Shown: piece by piece, positions 52,894 to 61,685 of the stretch
Layout: each line of letters starts with the position of its first letter
How positions within the stretch are numbered: the stretch's first letter is position 1
NCBI RefSeq assembly: GCF_000750955.1
Contig: NZ_CCEJ010000001.1
Location: 360,197-424,196, forward strand
From: Criblamydia sequanensis CRIB-18
Lineage (GTDB): Bacteria; Chlamydiota; Chlamydiia; Chlamydiales; Criblamydiaceae
Direction of reading: 5' to 3'
Length of the DNA stretch: 64,000 nt
Notes under the pieces: model-generated
Told to the model about the DNA's origin: nothing
Database searches by the model: none
What the model saw: the letters and a program-made list of their open reading frames with translations, nothing else
Translations under genes and position numbers: made by a program

Positions 52894-53309
52894 TTTAAGA
52901 CCTCTAAAGGGATTAGGTTTTCAAGGTCGTAGTGAAAGATTAATTGATCTTTTTCATGGAAAACAGATTGGCCGGCAGGTGCGTTTTTAAGATTCTGAAA
53001 CTTAGTTTCTGTTAAAATTTTAGGTTTGGGTATGACAAGAAGAACGTGGTCAACCCATAAGATCATAGGCTTTTGATAGACACGGCATAAGATGAAATGA
53101 TCGTTTAACTCAAGCTCTTTACGAGGGAGATTCAAAAGGATTCGAGGGTCATAAACAGAAACTGCTTCCCCATGAATGTTGATCAACCCTGCGATATAAT
53201 CGGGAGATTTGGGAAAGGGGGTCATCTCGACAGCCAAAAAAATACGTTCAATATAAGAGACATCGAACGCTATTTGTTTTGAATTTAAGGTGCTTATAAG
53301 TAGAGACAT
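52890..53309 (-). CDS. cheW: CheW-like coupling protein 1, first gene of the che operon
   Basis: A 139-residue CheW-like protein (STLNSKQIAFDVSYIERIF, then GLINIHGEAVSVYDPRILLN). It is the first gene of the minus-strand chemosensory operon, which runs from 53309 to 41920 in the order cheW, cheR, cheW, cheA, mcp, cheB, hybrid kinase, MHYT kinase, receiver. The last bases overlap the start of cheR. Regulation is unknown, but a 9-bp inverted repeat lies about 75 bases upstream. Confidence 0.85.
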   Translation of the reverse strand: MSLLISTLNSKQIAFDVSYIERIFLAVEMTPFPKSPDYIAGLINIHGEAVSVYDPRILLNLPRKELELNDHFILCRVYQKPMILWVDHVLLVIPKPKILTETKFQNLKNAPAGQSVFHEKDQLIFHYDLENLIPLEVLK

Positions 53310-53383
53310 CTTTTCTTCTTTGTCTTTTCTTTAGCTTCTATCGGGAAGAGTTATTTCTGACAATAGACTTCTTTAGAAACTAG

Positions 53384-53416
53384 ATTACAAATCATCCTTA
53401 TAGAGTTATTTGTAAT
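53384..53416. repeat. inverted repeat between pyrD and the che operon
   Basis: ATTACAAAT (53384-53392) and ATTTGTAAT (53408-53416) are perfect complements with a 15-base spacer. The site could be an operator for the che operon or a hairpin after pyrD; no T tail supports termination. Confidence 0.35.
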
Positions 53417-53485
53417 GTACACTTTAACAGCCGCTTAAACCCAAGACTTTGGCTTGCTTACTAAGGAACTTTGTAATAAGTGTTG

Positions 53486-54550
53486 TTACTTGTTATGCCA
53501 TTTACTAGCAATTAAGGGATCCCACATCATCCCCGTGGCAGACATGGCAAGTTTGGCGCCGCTCTCAAGAAATTCATCAAAATGAAAGGGAAGGGCAATG
53601 CCGCCGCCTCCTATAAGCTCAAGGTCTAGCTTTTCAGAGGTGATGATTTTTTTGCTTAATTTTACAAAATCAAGAGCGTTTTTTCGGATAAGACTGCCGC
53701 AAACACCGCTTACTTTTCGCTCTTTCCCTAGAGCATAAGAGCCATCTTCTTTAAGGACAGACTTTGAAATGCTATTAATCCCGGCTACGGCTTGTACTTT
53801 AGCGCGGCTTAAGCTAATGAGGATTTCTTTTTGTCTCTTTGGATCTTCAAAGTGTCCGACTTTAATAATTAAAGGCGTGGAATTCAAGGCCTTGGTAAGA
53901 GCACTTGCAATGGCTTTCGTATTTTCAGGGTCTAAATAAAGAGACCCCTCTTGACTTTGAACATTGGGACATGAAAAGTTGGCTTCTATGATATCCGCCC
54001 CGGCTTCTTTTGCAAGAAGCGCTGTACGGACAAAATCTTCTTGAAGGCTTCCCGTATCTTTTGAGCCTACAACTGAAACAATCAAGACTTGGCCTTCTTT
54101 TAAAAGAGCTTTAGCTTTTGCGATATCTTCTTGTAAAAAGAGCGGCGGCATAGAGGGCATGCCAAATGAATTGGTAATGCTTAAATTTTCAAGGGTGTCC
54201 GGTTCTTTTTCGCATTCGATAACCTTATCTGAATCCGCTAGGGGTTTTACGTAAACCACATTTGGGGTCGGATGACCGGCATAAGGAAAGCTTCTAATAG
54301 TTTTATAAGTTAAGACATCAAATCCAAGCTTTGATGCGAGACCAATCCAGCCGCTTGTCAGAAGAGGGCCTGCCGGTACCCCTAAAGGAGAGGCAAGTGA
54401 AAACCCTAAAAAGGAAATCCAGTCGCGTTTGTCTTTATAAATTCTTTCCGGGTAGGAGTTTTCAAAACAAGGCCCTTGAAGGACATTTTCGATATAGCTT
54501 TTCTTAATGTCGTAGATAGGTTTACTTAATTTATTATCTAAGAGGGGCAT
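53486..54550 (-). CDS. pyrD: dihydroorotate dehydrogenase, class 1-like
   Basis: A 354-residue FMN enzyme that oxidises dihydroorotate to orotate. The active-site cysteine sits in EANFSCPNVQ, which is the class 1 (cytosolic) arrangement rather than the serine of class 2. Flavin-binding segments are SPLGVPAGPLLTSGWIG, LTYKTIRSFPYAG and IGGGGI near the C-terminus. There is no N-terminal membrane anchor. It overlaps the pyrC end by 13 bases and is the last gene of the pyrimidine cluster. The electron acceptor is not evident from sequence. Confidence 0.9.
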   Translation of the reverse strand: MPLLDNKLSKPIYDIKKSYIENVLQGPCFENSYPERIYKDKRDWISFLGFSLASPLGVPAGPLLTSGWIGLASKLGFDVLTYKTIRSFPYAGHPTPNVVYVKPLADSDKVIECEKEPDTLENLSITNSFGMPSMPPLFLQEDIAKAKALLKEGQVLIVSVVGSKDTGSLQEDFVRTALLAKEAGADIIEANFSCPNVQSQEGSLYLDPENTKAIASALTKALNSTPLIIKVGHFEDPKRQKEILISLSRAKVQAVAGINSISKSVLKEDGSYALGKERKVSGVCGSLIRKNALDFVKLSKKIITSEKLDLELIGGGGIALPFHFDEFLESGAKLAMSATGMMWDPLIASKWHNK

Positions 54551-55779
54551 AAAGCGAGTTTATCCATGTGAAAAAGTTTATTTTGAATAAAGACATAAGC
54601 CACTCTCCCTTTTAGCATTTGATCTGAATAAGGGGACCATTGACATTTGGTTTTTAACTCTTCATCTTTAAATTTTTTGGAAGAGGCAAGGTCGACTAGA
54701 ATAAAATCGGTTTGCTCTTTCAATCTAAAAATTTTTTCAATATTGGTTCTTGTAAGCTTGACTAAAGTTTCAAGATCGATTTTCCCTTGATCAACAGCTG
54801 TCAGTAAAAGGGGGAGTAAAAGTTCAATCGATGGAATGCCTGCCGGAGCTTCTTTATAATTTAGACTTTTCTCACTCAGGGTATGGGGCGCATGATCGGT
54901 TCCTATATAATCGATAACCCCTTCTTGGATCCCTTTCCAAAGAGCCTCTTGGTCCTTGTCTTCCCTTAGGGGAGGATTGACTTTTACTTTATTGCCAAAT
55001 TTTTTGTAGCTCTCTTGGGTGAGAAATAAATGATGGGGAGTCGCTTCTGCAAAAACCGGCAAGCCTTGCTTTTTTGCTTGCTTCACAAGCGAAATCTCAT
55101 CTTCTGTGCTTAAATGTAAAATGGAGGTGCGTGTTCCATATTTGCTTGTGAGTTCAATCGCTTTAGTGACGGCGGCTTTAGCAGCTTCCCTATTTCTTAT
55201 CTTGGAATGGATGGAGGGATCGGTTTCGTTTTGATAAATGAGCTTATTTTTCGAAATAATCTTTTCATCCTCTGCGTGAAGGGCGACAAGTAAATCAAGA
55301 TCTTTGGCCATTTTAAAAATAGCCTCAAGGGTTTTATCATCATCCACAAGTAAATCGCCTGTACTTGATCCCATAAATACCTTTATGGCAATCACATGGT
55401 CCTTTACTTTTGGAATCTCTTTCAGGTTATCTTTCGTAGCCCCGAAATAGAGATGGAATCGTAAAGGAATCCCGCCTTGATCTAGCTGTTTTTGGATGAG
55501 AACCTCTTTTTCTTTAAACGCTGATAAGGTCGTGCAATTGGGCGTATTGTTCGGCATATCAAAAACTGTCGTAACACCACCCAATAACGCTGCATACGAG
55601 CCTGTAATCCAATCTTCTTTATGAGACGCGCCGGGGATTCTAAAATGCACATGAGGGTCGATAAAAGCGGGGAGCATCAAGAGGCCCTGTCCATCAATTT
55701 CATAGGAATCTTCTTCGCTTAAAAGACAAAGCTCGCCTTTTGAGCCATCGACTTTATTTACATTTAAAATTCGGATCAT
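54538..55779 (-). CDS. pyrC: dihydroorotase
   Basis: A 413-residue zinc amidohydrolase that closes carbamoyl-aspartate to dihydroorotate. The metal motif is FIDPHVHFRIPG, with the later ligands in IAIKVFMGS (carboxylated lysine), ALHAEDE, SILHLST and GTDHAPHT. The Asn-containing FDMPNNTPNCTT supports the type I dihydroorotase/allantoinase-like group. It starts 8 bases after pyrI and overlaps pyrD by 13 bases. Confidence 0.92.
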   Translation of the reverse strand: MIRILNVNKVDGSKGELCLLSEEDSYEIDGQGLLMLPAFIDPHVHFRIPGASHKEDWITGSYAALLGGVTTVFDMPNNTPNCTTLSAFKEKEVLIQKQLDQGGIPLRFHLYFGATKDNLKEIPKVKDHVIAIKVFMGSSTGDLLVDDDKTLEAIFKMAKDLDLLVALHAEDEKIISKNKLIYQNETDPSIHSKIRNREAAKAAVTKAIELTSKYGTRTSILHLSTEDEISLVKQAKKQGLPVFAEATPHHLFLTQESYKKFGNKVKVNPPLREDKDQEALWKGIQEGVIDYIGTDHAPHTLSEKSLNYKEAPAGIPSIELLLPLLLTAVDQGKIDLETLVKLTRTNIEKIFRLKEQTDFILVDLASSKKFKDEELKTKCQWSPYSDQMLKGRVAYVFIQNKLFHMDKLALCPS

Positions 55780-55787
55780 GTTCGGGC

Positions 55788-56273
55788 CTAAAAAGTGTAA
55801 TTTTTAATATCCGATTGATAAAAGGATTGTTCGCAGTACTTGCAAGTTAACAAGATTTCTTTTTTATGGGGCTTTACATAGAAGTAACAGGGGGAATGTT
55901 CATAGCTTGTAATGCAGCAAGGATTGGGACATGAAACCGTATGTTCAATGGTGGCGGGAAGAGTAACCGCGAATTTATGAAATACTTTGTAATCATGAAT
56001 GATATTAATTGTTGCAACAGGTGAAATTATAGCTATTTTGGCAGCTTCGATAGGGCTCATTTCCCAATCTTTGATTTTAATCAAATCCTTAGCTTTTAAG
56101 CGTGAACTTGGCAGATTTAACCCGAGGGTAATTTGATAACCTTTATTTTCTAATTTAAGTAAACGTAAAAGCAATATGGATTTTCCGGCAGGAATATGAT
56201 CAATCACAGTCCCTTCATCAATGGCGGCGACAGATAATATTTTTTTCGTCTCAATGCGATCAATTACTTCCAT
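55788..56273 (-). CDS. pyrI: aspartate carbamoyltransferase regulatory subunit
   Basis: A 161-residue non-catalytic subunit. The N-terminal nucleotide-binding domain has IDHIPAGKSILLLRLL; the C-terminal zinc domain has four cysteines in SCPNPCCITSYE and LLTCKYCEQSF. It should bind CTP or ATP and tune PyrB by feedback. Its presence means the enzyme is the multi-subunit class B type, as in enterobacteria and archaea. It overlaps pyrB by 10 bases. Confidence 0.92.
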   Translation of the reverse strand: MEVIDRIETKKILSVAAIDEGTVIDHIPAGKSILLLRLLKLENKGYQITLGLNLPSSRLKAKDLIKIKDWEMSPIEAAKIAIISPVATINIIHDYKVFHKFAVTLPATIEHTVSCPNPCCITSYEHSPCYFYVKPHKKEILLTCKYCEQSFYQSDIKNYTF

Positions 56274-57217
56274 AATTTACCTAAAATAGAACTTAATAGG
56301 GCTTGTCTTAAATAAAGGCCATTTTTTGCTTGCTCAAAGTAATATGCCGACGGGTGGTTATCAAGGGATCTATCGATTTCATTCACCCGAGGAAGCGCAT
56401 GAAGAATTTTTAGGTTGGATTTTGCTTTCTCAAGCATAGACTCCTCTAGGTGATAATTTTCCTCGGTTGAATAGCTAAAAGGTTTTGGCATTCTTTCTTC
56501 TTGAATGCGGGTCATATAGAGGATGTCCAATTTCGGGATAATTTCTTTTAAGTCTGGGTGAAATGAAAACAAGATGCTTTTATTTTTTAACTCATTGCTT
56601 ATTTGAGAGGGAAGTTCCAGACCATAATAAGAGGTAAAATACATGCGCATATTAAAAATGGAACAGGCTTGAACAAGAGAGTGTATGGTTCGGCTATACT
56701 TGAGATCACCTGTAAAACCGATGTGCAGATCATTTAATTTATTTTGGCACTGATTTATCGTAAATAAATCCACAAGGGTTTGAGTCGGATGCTGGTTAGA
56801 TCCATCTCCTGCGTTAATGACAGGGGTTTTTGTCGATTCGTGAGCAAGCCTTGCAGAACCCGAAAAGGGATGTCTTAAAACAATCACATCTGCATATTCG
56901 CCAACCATCTTTATAGTATCTGAGAGCGTTTCTTTTTTACTTATAGAGGTTTCTTTAGCATCGCTAAAGCCAATTACTTCCCCGGATAAGCGCTTCATGG
57001 CAGATTCAAAAGATAATTTCGTCCTAGTGGATGGCTCAAAAAAGCAGCTTGCCATTAAAGATCCCTGCAAGTTGGAATGGATGGTCTTATTTTTAAAGGC
57101 TGCGGTTAATTGAATGAGGGCTAACAATTCATTTTTTGAAAAATCGTTTATGGATAGAATACTTCGATTTTCAAAAGACTTTAGAGTATCTTGATAATCT
57201 TTAGGGTTAGTTGTCAT
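56264..57217 (-). CDS. pyrB: aspartate carbamoyltransferase catalytic subunit
   Basis: A 317-residue catalytic subunit that joins carbamoyl phosphate and aspartate. The carbamoyl-phosphate motif is FEPSTRTKLSFESAM, with NAGDGSNQHPTQTLVDLFTI and HALPRVNEID later. It overlaps carB by 11 bases on one side and pyrI by 10 bases on the other, so it is co-translated within the operon. Confidence 0.93.
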   Translation of the reverse strand: MTTNPKDYQDTLKSFENRSILSINDFSKNELLALIQLTAAFKNKTIHSNLQGSLMASCFFEPSTRTKLSFESAMKRLSGEVIGFSDAKETSISKKETLSDTIKMVGEYADVIVLRHPFSGSARLAHESTKTPVINAGDGSNQHPTQTLVDLFTINQCQNKLNDLHIGFTGDLKYSRTIHSLVQACSIFNMRMYFTSYYGLELPSQISNELKNKSILFSFHPDLKEIIPKLDILYMTRIQEERMPKPFSYSTEENYHLEESMLEKAKSNLKILHALPRVNEIDRSLDNHPSAYYFEQAKNGLYLRQALLSSILGKLWK

Positions 57218-60200
57218 GCAAAAGGTACTCTTTCCAAGATTTTACTGGGATTTTATTTAAATTAAGATCGGTTAGGCAAATTAAGAAAAGCTGAGCTATT
57301 TGCAAATTAGTGATAAGAGGCACATTATAGTCAATTGCAAGACGCCTAATGGTATAGCCATCAGTCATGATATTAGGTTCTCGGTTAGTTGGAATATTAA
57401 TAATTAAATCCAAGTTTCTTGAAGAAATAGCGTTTTTAATATTTGGATTTGAAAGAACGCTTGTTTTGTGAAGAAATCGGCTGGCAATACCATGATTGGC
57501 TAGAAAATCATGAGTGCCTTCTGTGGCATATAATTCAAAACCTAAACTATCTAACTTTTGAATAGAGGATAGTAGTTTTGCTTTTTTTTCGCCGCCAATA
57601 CTTAAAAGAATTCGTTTTCCAAGAATTTTTTGACCCGTTGATAGCCAAGACCTATAAAAAGCTTCTAAAAAAGTATCTCCAAGACAGCCTACTTCACCGG
57701 TAGAGGTCATTTGCACTTGAGCTACAGGGTTAGAACCCTTTAAACGGTGATAGGAAAATTGAGAGGTTTTAACCCCGACATGATTAAGCTCTAAGGTTTC
57801 AATTTTAAGAGGCTTATTTTTCCCGAGAATGGCCTTAATCGCAATATCAATGAAATTGCAATTTGTCACTTTTGACACAAAAGGGAAAGAACGGGAGGCT
57901 CTCGCATTGCATTCAATCACTTTGATAGCATTATCTTTGGCTAAAAACTGAATATTGAAAGGCCCTGTTATATTCAAAGCTTTAATGATACTTTCAGTGT
58001 CTTTTTTTGCGCGCCTTATAGTTTCAAGATAGACTTTTTGAGGCGGGATTACAATAGTGGCATCCCCTGAGTGGACGCCTGCGTTTTCAATATGCTCAGA
58101 AATGGTTTGGATAAGGATTTTTCCCTCTTTTGCCACCCCATCAATTTCAAGCTCTTTGGCATTCTCAATAAATTGTGATAAAACGACAGGATGACCTCTC
58201 GAATAAATTTTAGCTTCTTCTAAAAATTTTTGGAGATCATTGGCATTATCGATCACGTTCATGGCTGAACCCGACAAGACATAGGAGGGCCTAAATAAAA
58301 CGGGGAAGCCTACTTTTTCAGCAAACGCTTTTGCTTCAGAAGTTTCTTTAACCTCTGTCCAAAGAGGTTGATCGATTTTAAGATGATTTAGAAGGGATGA
58401 AAATTTTTTTCTATTTTCAGCTAAATCTATAAATGAAACCGGCGTTCCCAAGATGGGATAATTAGACCCCTCTAGCTGCAAGGCTAAATTATTGGCAACT
58501 TGACCACCGACGCTTAAGATAATGCCCTTTAAATTTTCAAAATCCGCGATATCTGAAACACGCTCAAGCGTTAATTCTTCAAAATATAAACGATCCGATT
58601 CATCAAAGTCTGTCGAGATTGTTTCAGGGTTGGAATTGATGATTATCGTAGTCTCGCCAAGCTCTTTTAAGCTCTTTAGCGCATTTACGGCACACCAATC
58701 AAATTCAACTGAGGAGCCGATGCAATAGGGTCCAGACCCTAAAACAATGATACCCGGGTTCGCTGAGGGGCGAATATCATGTGAACTTCCATGATAAGTC
58801 ATGTAGAGATAATTAGTATCAGTTGGAAATTCACCTGCTAGTGTGTCGATTTGCTTAATGACAGGCTTTATGTTTAGTTGAAGCCTTTTTCGTCTGATGT
58901 CTTTTTCGGACTCATTTCGAAAATCGGCAATGGCTGCATCAGAAAATCCCAATTTTTTGGCAGCCAATAGGTGTCTTCTATCCAATTCAGAAATTTCTCT
59001 TAGAATTATTTCCATTTGATAGAGGCTATGAAGGTGGTGTAAAAACCATTTATCAATTTTTGAATATCTATAGACTTCATCGACGCTGCCGCCTTGAGAG
59101 AAGTATTGATAAATGGCAAATAAACGCCTATCGGTTGCTTGAGTATGCTTAATTTCGTTTATAGGGTCAGGAATAGCATGAGGGTATTTTGAAATACCTG
59201 TAGACCCAATATTTAACATCCTGATAGCTTTTTGAATAGCTTCCGGAAAAGATCTTCCAATTGCCATGACTTCGCCAACGCTTTTCATTTCAGAGCCGAT
59301 GGTTCGAACCGCTGATTTGAATTTTTGAATATCCCATCTTGGCATTTTAACAACGACATAATCCAAAGCGGGTTCAAAAAAGGCGTTGGTTTTTTGAGTA
59401 ATATGATTTGTTAGCTCATGAAGGAGCTTTCCTATTGATACTTTAGCTGCAATAAAGGCGAGCGGGTATCCTGTAGCCTTTGATGCCAAGGCGCTTGATC
59501 TTGAAAGCCTCGCATTCACTTCAATCACCCGATAATCGCCTGTCGGGTGAAGGGCATATTGAATGTTGCATTCGCCGATAATTCCAAGGTGGCGAATGGT
59601 CTTTAAAGCCACTTCGCGTAAGAGATGATATTCCTGATTCGTTAAAGTTTGCGAAGGGGCTATGACAATGCTCTCCCCTGTATGAATACCCATAGGGTCA
59701 AAATTTTCCATGTTGCAAACAGCGACTGCATTATCAGCTGAATCTCTTAAGACCTCGTATTCAATTTCTTTCCAGCCTTCCAAATATTCTTCGATGAGGA
59801 TCTGCGGCGCTTTGGAGAGAACTTCTTTGGCGGCTTGGATTAGCTGCGATTCATTAGTGATAATGCCCGATCCAAGTCCTCCAAGAGAGAACCCGGCTCT
59901 CATCATGATGGGGTATCCGATTTCATTGGCGGCATGCAAAGCTTTTTCCACATCTTTTGCGGCAAAACTTTTTGGGGTATGGACTCCGATTGAAATCAGG
60001 GCTTCCTTAAAAAGTTGCCTATCTTCGGTTAAACGAATAGTTTCTATGGGAGTTCCAAGAACTTGGATGTTGTATTGATGAAAGATATGGGCATCATGAA
60101 GCTCCATGCCAAGATTTAGAGCGGTTTGTCCTCCAAATCCTAAAAGGATAGCGTCAGGTCTTTCTTTTTCGATTATTTGAGTGACTATATCAAAACTTAA

Positions 60201-60410
60201 TGGTTGGAAATAGACTTGATCTGCCAGGCCATCATCGGTTTGAACCGTGGCAATATTTGGGTTGATCAAGACGGTTTGCATGCCTTCTTCTTTTAAGGCT
60301 TTAATGGCTTGAGATCCCGAATAGTCAAATTCTCCGGCTTGGCCGATGGTTAGAGCGCCTGACCCAAGAATCAGGACTTTGCTGCCTTTTTTTAGCGAGG
60401 ATAATGTCAT
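57207..60410 (-). CDS. carB: carbamoyl-phosphate synthase large subunit
   Basis: A 1067-residue enzyme making carbamoyl phosphate from bicarbonate, ammonia and two ATP. The two ATP-grasp halves begin with LILGSGALTIGQAGEFDYSG and VLGSGPYCIGSSVEFDWC. Nucleotide-binding stretches such as GFGGQTALN and GGQVANN are intact, and the C-terminal MGS-like allosteric domain holds IGGEKKAKLLSSI and NREPNIMTDGY. The length is normal. It overlaps carA (60407-60410) as ATGA. It should work with CarA, which supplies ammonia from glutamine. Confidence 0.95.
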   Translation of the reverse strand: MTLSSLKKGSKVLILGSGALTIGQAGEFDYSGSQAIKALKEEGMQTVLINPNIATVQTDDGLADQVYFQPLSFDIVTQIIEKERPDAILLGFGGQTALNLGMELHDAHIFHQYNIQVLGTPIETIRLTEDRQLFKEALISIGVHTPKSFAAKDVEKALHAANEIGYPIMMRAGFSLGGLGSGIITNESQLIQAAKEVLSKAPQILIEEYLEGWKEIEYEVLRDSADNAVAVCNMENFDPMGIHTGESIVIAPSQTLTNQEYHLLREVALKTIRHLGIIGECNIQYALHPTGDYRVIEVNARLSRSSALASKATGYPLAFIAAKVSIGKLLHELTNHITQKTNAFFEPALDYVVVKMPRWDIQKFKSAVRTIGSEMKSVGEVMAIGRSFPEAIQKAIRMLNIGSTGISKYPHAIPDPINEIKHTQATDRRLFAIYQYFSQGGSVDEVYRYSKIDKWFLHHLHSLYQMEIILREISELDRRHLLAAKKLGFSDAAIADFRNESEKDIRRKRLQLNIKPVIKQIDTLAGEFPTDTNYLYMTYHGSSHDIRPSANPGIIVLGSGPYCIGSSVEFDWCAVNALKSLKELGETTIIINSNPETISTDFDESDRLYFEELTLERVSDIADFENLKGIILSVGGQVANNLALQLEGSNYPILGTPVSFIDLAENRKKFSSLLNHLKIDQPLWTEVKETSEAKAFAEKVGFPVLFRPSYVLSGSAMNVIDNANDLQKFLEEAKIYSRGHPVVLSQFIENAKELEIDGVAKEGKILIQTISEHIENAGVHSGDATIVIPPQKVYLETIRRAKKDTESIIKALNITGPFNIQFLAKDNAIKVIECNARASRSFPFVSKVTNCNFIDIAIKAILGKNKPLKIETLELNHVGVKTSQFSYHRLKGSNPVAQVQMTSTGEVGCLGDTFLEAFYRSWLSTGQKILGKRILLSIGGEKKAKLLSSIQKLDSLGFELYATEGTHDFLANHGIASRFLHKTSVLSNPNIKNAISSRNLDLIINIPTNREPNIMTDGYTIRRLAIDYNVPLITNLQIAQLFLICLTDLNLNKIPVKSWKEYLLHDN

Positions 60411-61525
60411 AATGATGCTGTAAATTGTTCAAAAAGCCATTCGGTATCGGTAGGTCCGGGAGCGGCTTCCGGATGAAACTGAACTCCGGAAAAAGGGTAA
60501 TGAAGGTGCTTAATGCCTTCAACGGTATTGTCATTTAGATTTTTAAAACTAACAATCCAATCGGATGACAAGGAGTCCTCTTTAATGGCATAACCGTGAT
60601 TTTGACTTGTCATATAGCATTTTTTAGTGCTTAAATCCATACAAGGCTGATTATGTCCGCGATGTCCATAGGGAAGTTTATAAGTTTTTGCATCGGTTGC
60701 AAGAGACAAGATTTGAACTCCAAGGCAAATGCCGAAAATGGGCTTTTTTTTACGCATGGCTTTTTTTAATATGACAATCGTCTCTTTATAATCTTCCGGA
60801 TTTCCGGGGCCATTTGAGAGAAATACTCCATCAAAGTCTTCTTGGCTGTAATCATAGTTGTAAGGGACTCTTTTAATGATTAATGGGTGCTTTTGCAAAT
60901 TCCGAAGAATATTTGTCTTCATTCCGCAATCAACCGCAATGATTGTTTTACCTTTTTGCCCGTAGATCATAGGTTCTTTAATCGAAACCTCTTTTCCAAA
61001 AAAGGTTTCTGTCTTTAATTCAAACTCTTTTTGAATGAACTCTCTTTCTGAAATAACCCCTTTTAAAGTTCCTTTTTCTCTGATGACTTTAGTTAAAGCT
61101 CTTGTATCGACTTCCATTATAAGTGGAATGTTTTGCTCATTTAACCATTCTAAAAAGGACTGTACCCCGGTATTATGGCTCCAATTTTGACAGATATTTG
61201 AAACTACAACCCCTTTTGCAAATATTTTTTCAGATTCGAAATAGCTTTTTGAGGGAACTCCGTAATTTCCTATTAACGGGAAAGTGAAAACCAAAATTTG
61301 TCCGGCATAAGAGGGGTCGGTTAAGGAAGCTTCATAACCTGTCATTCCGGTTGTGAAAACAACCTCTCCCACTAAGGATCCCTTCAGCCAATTTGGGGAT
61401 ATTCCGGAAAAGGTTTGTCCATTTTCGAGAATTAAAAAACTGTCATGGAATAAAGAGGTGTCCAAAAATTCACTGACATCTAATGGAGGTTTGCCTAAAA
61501 GAGGGGCCGGGGCTAAAAGTTCCAT
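60407..61525 (-). CDS. carA: carbamoyl-phosphate synthase small subunit
   Basis: A 372-residue glutaminase subunit. The N-terminal domain has GEVVFTTGMTGYEASLTDPSYAG; the C-terminal class I amidotransferase has the nucleophile in GICLGVQ, the GHRGHNQPC segment and the catalytic histidine and glutamate in VQFHPEAAPGP. About 25 residues precede the usual start (ILENGQTFSG), so a later start is possible. It overlaps carB by 4 bases. Confidence 0.93.
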   Translation of the reverse strand: MELLAPAPLLGKPPLDVSEFLDTSLFHDSFLILENGQTFSGISPNWLKGSLVGEVVFTTGMTGYEASLTDPSYAGQILVFTFPLIGNYGVPSKSYFESEKIFAKGVVVSNICQNWSHNTGVQSFLEWLNEQNIPLIMEVDTRALTKVIREKGTLKGVISEREFIQKEFELKTETFFGKEVSIKEPMIYGQKGKTIIAVDCGMKTNILRNLQKHPLIIKRVPYNYDYSQEDFDGVFLSNGPGNPEDYKETIVILKKAMRKKKPIFGICLGVQILSLATDAKTYKLPYGHRGHNQPCMDLSTKKCYMTSQNHGYAIKEDSLSSDWIVSFKNLNDNTVEGIKHLHYPFSGVQFHPEAAPGPTDTEWLFEQFTASL

Positions 61526-61685
61526 TTGAATCCAAAGTCATTGCATTTTTGTCTTATGATTTAAGTACTATCTAAAGAAGTAAATCAAGTTGACCGACGA
61601 TAATGTGTTAAAGGATAATTTCATCAATGTCAATTCTTTTTTTTTCGTACTCTAAAATTTTAAATCAGAATGGCTTTTGAAACCT

